Translations under genes and position numbers: made by a program | Notes under the pieces: generated by a model | What the model was told of the DNA's origin: nothing | Seen by the model: only the letters and a program-made list of their open reading frames with translations | Databases searched by the model: none | In this document: positions 31,147 to 40,000 of the stretch, one piece after another | Layout of the letters: every line of letters starts with the position of its first letter | How positions within the stretch are numbered: the stretch's first letter is position 1 | Origin: an uncultured Candidatus Actinomarina sp. | GTDB taxonomy: Bacteria > Actinomycetota > Acidimicrobiia > Actinomarinales > Actinomarinaceae | DNA: 42,020 nt | Direction: 5' to 3' | NCBI GenBank assembly: GCA_902625455.1 | Contig: CACOBL010000008.1 | Location: 1 to 42,020, forward strand

Positions 31147-32045
31147 AACTTGGAATTTTATCTCAGGATATAAAACTGTACTCAACCAGTAGATTGTATA
31201 AAACTGCAAAAAAACGAGGTCATGAAACTGAGGTTGTAAGTTATCTGAGGTGTTACATGAATATTGCTAAGGCAAAACCAAGAATTTTTTTTCAAGGTCG
31301 AGAAATCAATTTTGATGTTGTAATTCCAAGAATTGCAGCAACATGGACGTTTTATGGTGCAGCAGTTGTAAGACAGTTTGAATTAATGGGTGCACTGTCT
31401 GCAAACTCATCTGCTTCAATTAGCAGATCAAGAGACAAATTAAGAGCCCTACAATTAATCGGAAATAGTGGTGTAGAGATGCCAGTCACCGGTTATGTAC
31501 ATTTATCAAGAGATATTGAATCTGTTTTAAGAACCGTGGGTACACCGCCATATGTTATTAAATTACTTGAGGGAACACAGGGTCGTGGTGTTGTATTAAC
31601 TGAAACAATGGAAGCAGCAATAAGTGCAATTGAAACAATGAAAAAAGTAGATGCAAACATTCTTATACAAGAGTTTGTAAGCGAATCAAGCGGACAAGAC
31701 ATAAGAGCAATTGTTGTAGGAGATAAAGTTGTCGCATCTATGAAAAGAATTGCAAAGCCTGGTGAATTTAGGTCAAACGTTCATCTTGGTGGAAAAGTTG
31801 AAGACTATACATTAACTGATCAGGAAAAAGAAAGTGCTATAAAGGCAGCTAAAGTTTTGGGCTTATCAGTTGCAGGTGTGGATTTAATTAAATCTAATAG
31901 AGGGCCCTTAGTTCTTGAAGTAAATTCTTCACCAGGTTTAGAGGGGATTGAAAGAGCAACTGGAATCGATGTTGCTGATGAAATAATAAAATACTTAGAA
32001 GAACAATACAATAGTAGAGATAAATCTAAACCAATAGATATTTAA
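31143..32045 (+). CDS. rimK: RimK-like ATP-grasp glutamate ligase
   Basis: A 300-residue ATP-grasp enzyme; E. coli RimK adds glutamates to the C-terminus of ribosomal protein S6. Visible are SISRSRDKLRALQLIGNSGV, the ATP-lid region IKLLEGTQGRGVVLTE, ILIQEFVSESSGQDIRAIVV and the metal-binding LVLEVNSSPGLEGIERATG. The length is the same as E. coli RimK. The substrate in this organism may be S6 or another protein; in actinobacteria relatives also act on cofactors. It is coupled upstream to the retropepsin-like gene and overlaps the convergent glutaredoxin-like gene by 4 bp. Confidence 0.88.
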   Translation: MKLGILSQDIKLYSTSRLYKTAKKRGHETEVVSYLRCYMNIAKAKPRIFFQGREINFDVVIPRIAATWTFYGAAVVRQFELMGALSANSSASISRSRDKLRALQLIGNSGVEMPVTGYVHLSRDIESVLRTVGTPPYVIKLLEGTQGRGVVLTETMEAAISAIETMKKVDANILIQEFVSESSGQDIRAIVVGDKVVASMKRIAKPGEFRSNVHLGGKVEDYTLTDQEKESAIKAAKVLGLSVAGVDLIKSNRGPLVLEVNSSPGLEGIERATGIDVADEIIKYLEEQYNSRDKSKPIDI

Positions 32046-32263
32046 AAAACTAATTTTTTTATAATCTTCCAAATATTAAAAATACCTTCATCCACAACTT
32101 CATCGTTATTCAATAAAACAGGGATTCTCAATAGATATTCTTCATAACCATCACTTACATCAACTTTCTTTATTGATGAAAAAAAATTTATAAATTTAAT
32201 TTTTTTAAAAGCTTTATTACACAGTTCACAATTATCCGAAGTTACAAAGATTAGTTTTGACAT
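32042..32263 (-). CDS. Glutaredoxin-like (DUF836-type) thioredoxin-fold protein
   Basis: A 73-residue protein with CELCNKA near residue 12 (a CXXC redox motif). The RIPVLL segment near residue 46 has the cis-proline expected in a thioredoxin fold. The N-terminal IFVTSDN and the GIFNIWKIIKKL end fit small glutaredoxin-like proteins. It should be a cytoplasmic thiol-disulfide carrier. Its 3' end overlaps rimK by 4 bp. Confidence 0.75.
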   Translation of the reverse strand: MSKLIFVTSDNCELCNKAFKKIKFINFFSSIKKVDVSDGYEEYLLRIPVLLNNDEVVDEGIFNIWKIIKKLVF

Positions 32264-32276
32264 GTATTATGTGTTT

Positions 32277-32366
32277 ATGAGGCCGTGGACTTTGGTATTT
32301 GTAATTTTGCTGATTTTAATAATTTTCATTTCAGGTTCAATCGCTTTGTCAAACTTTCAGCTTTAA
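32277..32366 (+). CDS. 29-residue single-pass membrane microprotein (candidate)
   Basis: The frame starts MRPWTLVFVILLILIIFISG and ends SIALSNFQL: one membrane helix. A TATTAT box (32265-32270) lies exactly six bases before the ATG. It overlaps the 3' end of the convergent SAM hydrolase gene by 41 bp, so composition is partly constrained by that gene; this lowers confidence. Confidence 0.35.
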   Translation: MRPWTLVFVILLILIIFISGSIALSNFQL

Positions 32367-33156
32367 TAATTACTTTCGAACCATCTTTACAGTTTAAAAG
32401 TTTACTTGCGTCTCCATTAGCAAGAAATATTGAAATCATACCCCAAGAGTCTGTAACTACTCCGACTCCTCCAACAGAATTTTGATAATTACCACACCAT
32501 TTTGAAGTTAATTCTTGATTCTCAATTGTAAGACTTAATGTATCACCAACTTTAAAGTTTTTTTCATTTAATTCTTCCGGTGAAATATTTGTTTGACAAT
32601 TACCAAAATGATCAACATAAAGAACTTCACCTTTGATTTCGTTTTCAGTTATATCAGTTAATGGGATTAGGTACTGTTTAAGATCTTCCAAATTTAATTC
32701 TTGTCCAAATTCTTCAAGTTTGAGTTGGCCAGATGCATAAGCTGCAGCAAATGGAGAAAAAATGTCTCTTGCATGAAAAGTGTCTCCATCATGTGGAATT
32801 ATCCAATTCTCATTTTCTAATGCAAATGCTTGCTGAGCACCCCCGACTGTTGCACACGCTAAATTAAGTAAACCATTGTCAGGTCCAATCATTACTCCCC
32901 AGTCTGTTTTAATAGCAATTGGATTTCTATCTGTTCCTACACCTGGGTCAACTACAGCTAATAAAACTCCCTGTGGAATGTATTGAATTGCTCTCATAAG
33001 AAGCAAACTTCCATATTTTATATTTTGTGGTGGAATTCCATGGGAAATATCTATAATCTTTATGTCTGAATCAATACGATTGATGACTCCCTTTACAACA
33101 CCCACTGAACCATCACTGAGGCCAAAATCAGAAGCGAAAGATATAATTTTGTTCAT
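32326..33156 (-). CDS. SAM hydrolase / SAM hydroxide adenosyltransferase (DUF62)
   Basis: Hydrolyses S-adenosylmethionine to adenosine and methionine; the family also includes fluorinase and chlorinase. The product is 276 residues from the start I chose. Motifs are SFASDFGLSDGSVGVVKGV at the N-terminus, DISHGIPPQNI, VVDPGVGTDRNPI, IGPDNGLLNLA and DTFHARDIFSPFAA. These are the Asp and Arg/His residues of the water-activating hydrolases, and no halogenase-type loop stands out. The longer start at 33189 adds 11 hydrophobic residues not found in relatives; TATAAT 7 nt before 33156 supports the shorter form. Confidence 0.88.
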   Translation of the reverse strand: MNKIISFASDFGLSDGSVGVVKGVINRIDSDIKIIDISHGIPPQNIKYGSLLLMRAIQYIPQGVLLAVVDPGVGTDRNPIAIKTDWGVMIGPDNGLLNLACATVGGAQQAFALENENWIIPHDGDTFHARDIFSPFAAAYASGQLKLEEFGQELNLEDLKQYLIPLTDITENEIKGEVLYVDHFGNCQTNISPEELNEKNFKVGDTLSLTIENQELTSKWCGNYQNSVGGVGVVTDSWGMISIFLANGDASKLLNCKDGSKVIIKAESLTKRLNLK

Positions 33157-33163
33157 AAATAAC

Positions 33164-33169
33164 ATTATA
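33164..33169 (-). promoter_or_regulatory. -10 box TATAAT that decides the SAM hydrolase start
   Basis: Minus-strand TATAAT seven bases before the ATG at 33156, inside the upstream alternative coding extension. Confidence 0.45.
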
Positions 33170-33245
33170 AAGACAATAAAATTCAACATAATATTGATCG
33201 ATAATTAGCAAAATTATTTTATTGGATTATATTGAGTTATAGCAA

Positions 33246-33251
33246 GGGGGA
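33246..33251 (+). promoter_or_regulatory. Strong Shine-Dalgarno (GGGGGA) before an AUU start
   Basis: AAGGGGGAAAT precedes an in-frame ATT at 33255. A stop codon (TAG, 33240-33242) lies just upstream in the same frame. No ATG, GTG or TTG occurs between here and the GTG at 33321. Confidence 0.6.
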
Positions 33252-33254
33252 AAT

Positions 33255-34208
33255 ATTAAAAAATTCTTAGTTTTCTTATTAGTTTTAATTACTGTTGGCT
33301 ATTTCGGTGCGGGTTACTATGTGTATGATATTGCAGCCTCTGTCCCATGTGATGTTTACGAAAGCGAGCAAAGCAATACACCCTCAAATTTTGAAATTTG
33401 GGAAGATTACCGAGAAACGATAAATGCTTCTGATTATTTCATAGATAATTACGAAGATGTAAGTTTTCCTTCAACTGATGATGTAATTATCAGTGGTTGG
33501 TGGATGGAGCAAAATCCTGGTGGTCCTACGGTAATAATAAATCATGGACTTACAAGTAGTAAGTACTCTTCTGGAATATTGCTTGCTTCAGGAATATTGT
33601 ATAGAAATGGTTTTAATGTTCTAGCTATTGATTTACGAGACCATGGAGATAGTACCTGTGAAGATGGTTACTACTCTGCAGGCCAAAAAGAATCTTATGA
33701 CTCTGCATCAGCTGTTAGCTGGTTGGTTGATACAAAAGGAATACCTCCAAGTTCTTTAGGGATATATGGACAGTCTTTAGGAGCCCTTACAGCTTTAACA
33801 ACATCTCAACATACTAATGATTTTGCTGCAATTGCAGTTCATGATCCTCCTGTAAATTTTGAAACTCTAGTTAGAGAAGAAATGGAATATCAAGGTTTTC
33901 CAGGATTTCTCTTTGAGCCTACAAGTCATTATGCAAGAATATTTGAAGGAGTAAGTTTAACTACCATAACTCCTGAAACTTCTTTAACAAGAAGTACAAA
34001 ACAACCGATCTTAATATTTAATGGAATGCTTGATGAAAGAGTTCTTCCTCATCATAGTTTAGATTTAGTTGAACTAGCTGATAGCTTAGGTATCGAGACT
34101 GAAATATACAGATATGAAAATGCAGGACATGTTGAGAGCTTATGGACCTACACAGATGAATTTGAACAAATAATTGTCCGTTTCTTTCAAGACAACTTAA
34201 CGTCCTGA
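33255..34208 (+). CDS. Membrane-anchored or secreted alpha/beta hydrolase, probable AUU start
   Basis: An alpha/beta-hydrolase of the BAAT/dienelactone-like type with an N-terminal signal anchor. The hydrolase core shows PTVIINHGLTSSKYSSG (oxyanion region), VLAIDLRDHGDST, the nucleophile elbow GIYGQSLGALTAL (Ser), ILIFNGMLDERVLPHHS (Asp) and the C-terminal His in NAGHVESLW. From the conventional GTG at 33321 the protein would lack a signal. From ATT at 33255 it gains FLVFLLVLITVGYFGAGYYV, a clear membrane segment, directly behind a strong Shine-Dalgarno. I therefore annotate the ATT start (317 residues). The substrate is unknown. Confidence 0.75.
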   Translation: MKKFLVFLLVLITVGYFGAGYYVYDIAASVPCDVYESEQSNTPSNFEIWEDYRETINASDYFIDNYEDVSFPSTDDVIISGWWMEQNPGGPTVIINHGLTSSKYSSGILLASGILYRNGFNVLAIDLRDHGDSTCEDGYYSAGQKESYDSASAVSWLVDTKGIPPSSLGIYGQSLGALTALTTSQHTNDFAAIAVHDPPVNFETLVREEMEYQGFPGFLFEPTSHYARIFEGVSLTTITPETSLTRSTKQPILIFNGMLDERVLPHHSLDLVELADSLGIETEIYRYENAGHVESLWTYTDEFEQIIVRFFQDNLTS

Positions 34209-35326
34209 TAGGTTTTAAATAGACTATCAGCTGTAAGTTCCCAGTTATATTTTTTTGATTTTTGTATGCAATTAATCATTACCATATTTAAATAATCATC
34301 GTCATTTATAAGATTTTTAACAAAATTGTTTGCATTACTGTCTGCAAAGCCTTCAGCAAAATATCCATTTTTATTGTTTTCAATAATCTCTATCAGTGAT
34401 CCCGTATTAATTGATAAGATAGGCACACCCATTGAGTTTGCTTCTATAGCAACAAGACCAAAAGTTTCATATTGTGAGGTATGAATTAACAGCTTTGATT
34501 TATTCATCAAATCTTTGATTTCCATTTGAGACAAATTTCCTAAAAATTCCACATGAGATTCTAAATCTAATTCTTTTACACTGTCCTTTAGTTCAACCAA
34601 ATAATCGTCTCCAGACTTTCCACTTGGACCACCTATAAAATAACAAAGAAAGTTGCTATCTACTTTTTTAAAACTATTTAAAAATTGTATTGTCTCAAGT
34701 TGTCTTTTTTGTTCTTGTATTCTTCCTATGGAAAGAAAAATATTTTCTCTAGGTAAATTTATGTCAGGCTTAAAAATTTTTCGGTCAAGACCGGGAGTTA
34801 TTTTTTTTATTTTATTTTCATTAATTTTGTAATTTTCTGAAATCATGACATGTTCATATTGAGATGAGACAGTTACAAAATTTGAAGATGTCATTACTAT
34901 TTTTTCACAATCTACACGCTCTTTGTTATATCCGTCAAGAAATACTCCTAAACTATGTGATGTAAATACGTAAGGTATATTTTTTTCTTCAGAAATTTGT
35001 TTTGCTACTAAACCGGATAGCCAATAGTGAGCATGAATAACATCAAAATTCTGTAATTCAAAATTTTCTTCGAGTTTTATTTTAAATTCTTGTAAATAGA
35101 TTTCTTTATCATCAACAGAGAGGCCTGGTTCAAATAAATTTAGTGAATGAAAATCTAAATTATCTGCTTTGAAATTTTCAGCTCTTTCTGCGGTAACAAC
35201 AGTTACGTTATTGTCATTTGAAAGTTGTTTTGAGATTTGCTGAACATAAACATTAAGACCCCCTGAATCAAATTTACCAATACTACCAAAAGGTGATGTA
35301 TGAAAACTTATTTGTAGAATATTCAT
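34187..35326 (-). CDS. GT4-family glycosyltransferase, MshA-like
   Basis: A 379-residue retaining glycosyltransferase with GT-B fold. The N-terminus ISFHTSPFGSIGKFDSGGLN followed by VYV and DVIHAHYWLSG closely follow MshA, which makes the first intermediate of mycothiol from UDP-GlcNAc and inositol phosphate. The donor site has FLSIGRIQEQKR and the EX7E-type motif YETFGLVAIEANSMGVPIL. MshA identity would imply mycothiol synthesis, but sucrose-phosphate-synthase-like relatives share these motifs, so this is inference. It overlaps the upstream acyltransferase gene by 4 bp and the convergent hydrolase gene by 22 bp. Confidence 0.8.
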   Translation of the reverse strand: MNILQISFHTSPFGSIGKFDSGGLNVYVQQISKQLSNDNNVTVVTAERAENFKADNLDFHSLNLFEPGLSVDDKEIYLQEFKIKLEENFELQNFDVIHAHYWLSGLVAKQISEEKNIPYVFTSHSLGVFLDGYNKERVDCEKIVMTSSNFVTVSSQYEHVMISENYKINENKIKKITPGLDRKIFKPDINLPRENIFLSIGRIQEQKRQLETIQFLNSFKKVDSNFLCYFIGGPSGKSGDDYLVELKDSVKELDLESHVEFLGNLSQMEIKDLMNKSKLLIHTSQYETFGLVAIEANSMGVPILSINTGSLIEIIENNKNGYFAEGFADSNANNFVKNLINDDDYLNMVMINCIQKSKKYNWELTADSLFKTYQDVKLS

Positions 35327-36138
35327 AATTCGATAATCAAATCGTAAAGTTGAACTGAATTTCCACCCAAATCATACTTATATCTTTCCGTACCTTTAAG
35401 AAAATCGAAGAAAGCCATTCCTCTTTCTATAAGTTGCTGAATTATTAGATCATTTAGAACTATTCCAGGATTTATTGAATTAAATTTATTATTTCTACTT
35501 GAGTTATAAAGATAACACCCAGACTCATTCTCATAACAAAAAGCAGTTGAAAGAACACCTTTATCTGTATTTGTATAGTAAATTTTCCATCCTTCCATTT
35601 TTAAAAGATTTCTAAAGTATGTCTCAACTACTTCTGTCATAAACTTTCCCTTTTCACCTTTTGATTCTTTGTGTTGAGAAATAAAAATTTCGAAAATTTC
35701 CTTTGCTCTAGATTCTCTCAGTTCGCATGAAATAGTCTCATTATCAAATTTTCTTTTTTTTCTTCTTAATTCATGCCTGTTCTTTTTGGTCAGGCTTTTC
35801 AGATAGTCTTCATATGTTTTTGGCAAAATTAAATTAACAGCTACATCTGATTTTTTAATTTTTACAGACTTGGTATCAATTTCCTCAACTAAATTTTGAA
35901 CTTGAAAAAAATGTAAAGAGTCGAAAATGATATTAGTTATATTTTTATCTTTTAAAATCTCGGGCTTGATAGAAATATCTGGCCTGTAATCTACAAAATC
36001 TCTATCTCCAATATTTACAATAGTTGAATCGGAGATTGCATAGTTTTTAAGCTTTGTTGTTTTTTCTTCACTTAAAATATCGACTAGCTCTAAAAATTCT
36101 TTTTTACAAAACGGTGACTCTAATACCTGTTCTTTCAC
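35323..36138 (-). CDS. GNAT/FemAB-type acyltransferase (Acetyltransf_6, BioF2-like)
   Basis: A 271-residue protein. The core LPKTYEDYLKSLTKKNRHEL, followed by RRKKRKFDN, is the hallmark of the CelD/BcsL/FemAB-like acyltransferases. STAFCYENESGCYLYNSSRN, NPGIVLNDLIIQQLIERGM and FDFLKGTERYKYDLGG are equally typical. Start is GTG. It is coupled by ATGA to the MshA-like glycosyltransferase, which suggests joint action on a sugar-based metabolite or surface polysaccharide; the substrate is not evident. Confidence 0.75.
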   Translation of the reverse strand: MKEQVLESPFCKKEFLELVDILSEEKTTKLKNYAISDSTIVNIGDRDFVDYRPDISIKPEILKDKNITNIIFDSLHFFQVQNLVEEIDTKSVKIKKSDVAVNLILPKTYEDYLKSLTKKNRHELRRKKRKFDNETISCELRESRAKEIFEIFISQHKESKGEKGKFMTEVVETYFRNLLKMEGWKIYYTNTDKGVLSTAFCYENESGCYLYNSSRNNKFNSINPGIVLNDLIIQQLIERGMAFFDFLKGTERYKYDLGGNSVQLYDLIIEL

Positions 36139-36143
36139 AGATA

Positions 36144-36992
36144 CTAGAATAAACCATTTAAAACATTTAGTGCATCAACAAAATATAGTGATAAGACAAA
36201 TGCGAACATATAATCAAATACATATATTTGATTAGATAGTTTTGAAGTAATTTCATACTCAAAACGTAATTTGGTAAAAACATGGGTTATAAAAGTAGTA
36301 AATAGTGCTATTGATGTTCCTCCAATAATGATATTTACTGTTTTATAGTCATAAAAAGTACTTACTCCATTAAATACTATAAATATCAAGAAAAAATTAA
36401 AGAAAAATTGAAAATTACCAAATTGTACGTTGAAATATGTTGCAAGTGTTTTTAAAAAAAGCAAAAGTAAGAAAATATACGATATGTAAAAGATATTTTC
36501 TTGAAATAATGAATCAACGATATATCCATTTACCAAAAAAGTAATGACCGTAATAAATATAGAATTCCCTATTTTGAAAATATTTACATCTGATTGAAAT
36601 ATGAAGTAAATCATTAAGACAACTAGAAATATAATAAATGTCTCATAAGGTTCTATGAAAGAGAAAATATTTTTGAAGGTTACTGACGAAAAAGATAGAA
36701 GTAGAAGAATTAAAACTACATAATATTTATCGCTATTGATATCGAATTGTCCAGAAAGCATCTCGGTAAGCCAGATGAGAGTTAACCCAACAAAACAAGA
36801 TGAAATTAATGGTGTGCTTGAAATTAGTATGCCAACTAATATTGCCAAAGATAGAATATATTGGAAATATCTAAGTTGAATATGAAACATCCTCGCGAAA
36901 ATTTTACTTGTATAAGCTTGAAAATTAAAGTAATTTATTATATAGTTGTAAAACACTATATTTAGTGTTGTTGTTAAACCCTCATACAACAT
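36144..36992 (-). CDS. Polytopic membrane protein, unknown function
   Basis: A 282-residue, very hydrophobic and Phe-rich protein with about eight membrane helices spread over residues 45-275. Cytoplasmic loops are short, and there is no cofactor or transporter motif that I recognise. It precedes the acyltransferase and the MshA-like gene by 5 bp in the same direction, so a role in the same surface or glycan pathway is possible. Base composition is even more AT-rich than its neighbours, which is expected from the Phe/Ile content. Confidence 0.65.
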   Translation of the reverse strand: MLYEGLTTTLNIVFYNYIINYFNFQAYTSKIFARMFHIQLRYFQYILSLAILVGILISSTPLISSCFVGLTLIWLTEMLSGQFDINSDKYYVVLILLLLSFSSVTFKNIFSFIEPYETFIIFLVVLMIYFIFQSDVNIFKIGNSIFITVITFLVNGYIVDSLFQENIFYISYIFLLLLFLKTLATYFNVQFGNFQFFFNFFLIFIVFNGVSTFYDYKTVNIIIGGTSIALFTTFITHVFTKLRFEYEITSKLSNQIYVFDYMFAFVLSLYFVDALNVLNGLF

Positions 36993-37003
36993 TTAGTTAT
37001 AAA

Positions 37004-37008
37004 AGGAG
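37004..37008 (+). promoter_or_regulatory. Shine-Dalgarno AGGAG of nrdJ
   Basis: AAAAGGAG five bases before the GTG start at 37014; it decides for this GTG over any later ATG. Confidence 0.7.
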
Positions 37009-37013
37009 AAAAA

Positions 37014-40000
37014 GTGGCAAAAAAATCAGGGCTTAAAGTAGAAAGAAAATATACAACACCAGGTAATCCTTACAACAATATTACATGGGAAAAGCGCAGT
37101 TCAAAAATTACTAATCCTGACGGTTCGATTGTATTCGAAATGAACGATGTTGAGATTCCATCAACATGGTCTCAAGTAGCAACAGACATAATGGTTTCAA
37201 AATATTTTAGAAAAGCTGGTGTACCTCAAGTGGATGCTGAGGGAATTGAAACTAAAGATGAAAATGGCGAACGTGTTCTTGGTCCTGAAACATCTTCAAG
37301 ACAAGTCTTTGACCGACTAGCTGAAACATGGAGGCACTGGGGAGAGAAAACTGGATATTTTGCTTCTACCAAAGACGCGCAAGCATTTGAAGATGAACTT
37401 AAGTTTATGCTTGCAACACAAATGGCTGCTCCAAACAGCCCACAGTGGTTTAATACTGGATTAAATTTTAAATATGACTTAACTGGTCCAGAACAAGGCT
37501 TCTGGTATGTGGATCCAAAAACTGGAAACTTAACTCCTGGTGCAGATTCATATTCCCGCCCACAACCACATGCTTGCTTTATACAGTCAATAGATGATGA
37601 CTTGGTAAATGAGGGTGGAATTATGGACCTATGGGTCAAAGAAGCACGTTTATTTAAGTTTGGATCTGGTACTGGCACAAACTTTTCAAATTTACGAGGT
37701 GAGGGCGAACAGCTTTCAGGTGGCGGTGTTTCTTCAGGCGTAATGTCATTTCTTAAAATTGGTGATAGAGCCGCTGGTGCAATTAAGTCAGGTGGCACCA
37801 CAAGAAGAGCCGCAAAAATGGTCATACTAGACCTAGATCATCCTGATATTGAAGACTTCATTGAATGGAAAGCTATTGAAGAAGATAAGGCACGAGCATT
37901 AATTGCTGCAGGATATCCTGCTGACTTTAATGGAGAGGCTTACGCTACTGTATCCGGTCAGAATTCAAATAACTCAGTTAAAGTTCCAACTGAATTTTTA
38001 AAAGCAATTGAAGAAGACAGTAACTGGGATTTAATTGCGAGAACAGATGGTTCCGTAATGAAGACTGTTAAAGCGAGAGACCTTTGGAATAAAATTGCCG
38101 ATGCTGCATGGAGATGTGCAGATCCCGGTGTCCAATATGATACAACTATCAACGAATGGCATACATCGCCAATGGGTGGAAGAATTAGAGCCTCCAATCC
38201 ATGCTCAGAATATCTATTCTTAGACAATACAGCATGTAATTTAGCAAGTCTTAACCTTGTTAAATTCTATGATGATGAAACTCAAATATTTGATGTTGCT
38301 TCATATAAACATGCACTCAGAATCTGGACTATCGTTCTTGAGATTTCCGTTGAGATGGCACAATTCCCATCAAAAGAAATTGCTCAAGGCTCTTACGACT
38401 ACAGAACATTAGGTCTTGGATACGCAAACCTTGGATCTCTATTAATGAGGAAAGGAATCGCTTATGATTCAGAACTAGGAAGGGCTATAGCTGGAGCTTT
38501 AACTGCAATGCTTACAGGGGAAGCGTATAAAGCATCTGCTGAAATGGCAGGAATTGTTGGTCCATTTCCTAAATATGAAGAAAATTCAGAAAATATGTTG
38601 AGAGTTATGAATAATCATAGAAAAGCAGCATATGATTCAAATGACTATGAAGGATTAAGTCATGATCTGATTGCAATTAATCAAGAACTATGTCCTGAAT
38701 ATTTATTAGAAGCTGCACAAGCTTCCTGGGATGATGCTGTTGAGCTCGGAACTAAAAATGGTTACAGAAATGCACAGGCTACAGTATTAGCTCCAACAGG
38801 AACTATCGGATTGTTAATGGATTGTGATACAACTGGTGTAGAACCTGACTTTGCGTTAATGAAATTTAAAAAACTTGCTGGTGGTGGTTACATGAAAATA
38901 GCTAACCAATCTATTGGACCGGCACTAAATGCACTCGGCTACGAATCTACCAAAGTTAATGAAATAATTAATTATGTTATCGGATCTATGTCATTAGAAG
39001 ACTCCCCTTACATAAATAAAAAATCCTTGATGGAAAAAGGCTTTAGCGAAGAAGATGTCGCAAAGGTAGAAGCTGCTCTTCCAGGTGCTTTTGAAATTCA
39101 ACATGCTTTTAATGTTTTTGTTCTAGGTGAAGAAACATTAAAAGGTTTGGGTATTGAAGAGGAAGTCTATACATCATTTGATTTCAATTTATTAGAAACA
39201 CTTGGATATTCTCGAAATGAAATTACACAAGCAAATCTTCACATATGTGGAACTCAAAAAATTGAAGGTGCACCCTACTTGAAAGAAGAACATCTAGATG
39301 TTTTCGATTGTGCCAATAAATGTGGTAAAGATGGTAAAAAATTTATTCACTACATGGGTCATGTAAGAATGATGGCTGCTGCTCAACCATTTATATCTGG
39401 TGCAATCTCTAAAACTGTAAATATGCCTAATGAAGCGACTATAGAAGATATTGAAGATTGTTATTTTGAAGCAGCCAAAATTGGCGTAAAAGCTATTGCT
39501 ATATATCGTGATGGATCTAAAGCTTCACAACCACTTTCAGCTTCATCAGACGAAGGTGACTCTGATGAAAGTGATCCAGAAGTAAATAAAATTCTTGAAG
39601 AAGAAGCAATGCTGGTGCAAGGTAATTATGCTCCAGGAACAAGTCCATCAAAAGCTTATGCCGGTGTAAATAGGCCCCGATTTCTTCTTCCTGAAAGAAG
39701 AGAGGGATGGACTCAAGAAGCCAGGATTGCTGGTCATAAAGTTTACTTAAGAACAGGTGAGTATCCTGATGGAACATTAGGTGAGGTATTTATTGATATA
39801 GCTAAAGAAGGAGCAACCCTTAAAGGTGTTTTGGGTTGTTTCGCAATAGCTGTTTCAAAAGGACTTCAATATGGTGTTCCTCTTGAAGAGTTTGTAGATA
39901 CATTTACATTCCAAACTTTTGAACCAAGAGGCATGGTTGAGGGACATGAAAATATCAAAATGAGTAACTCTATTGTTGACTATGTCTTCAGAGCACTAGG

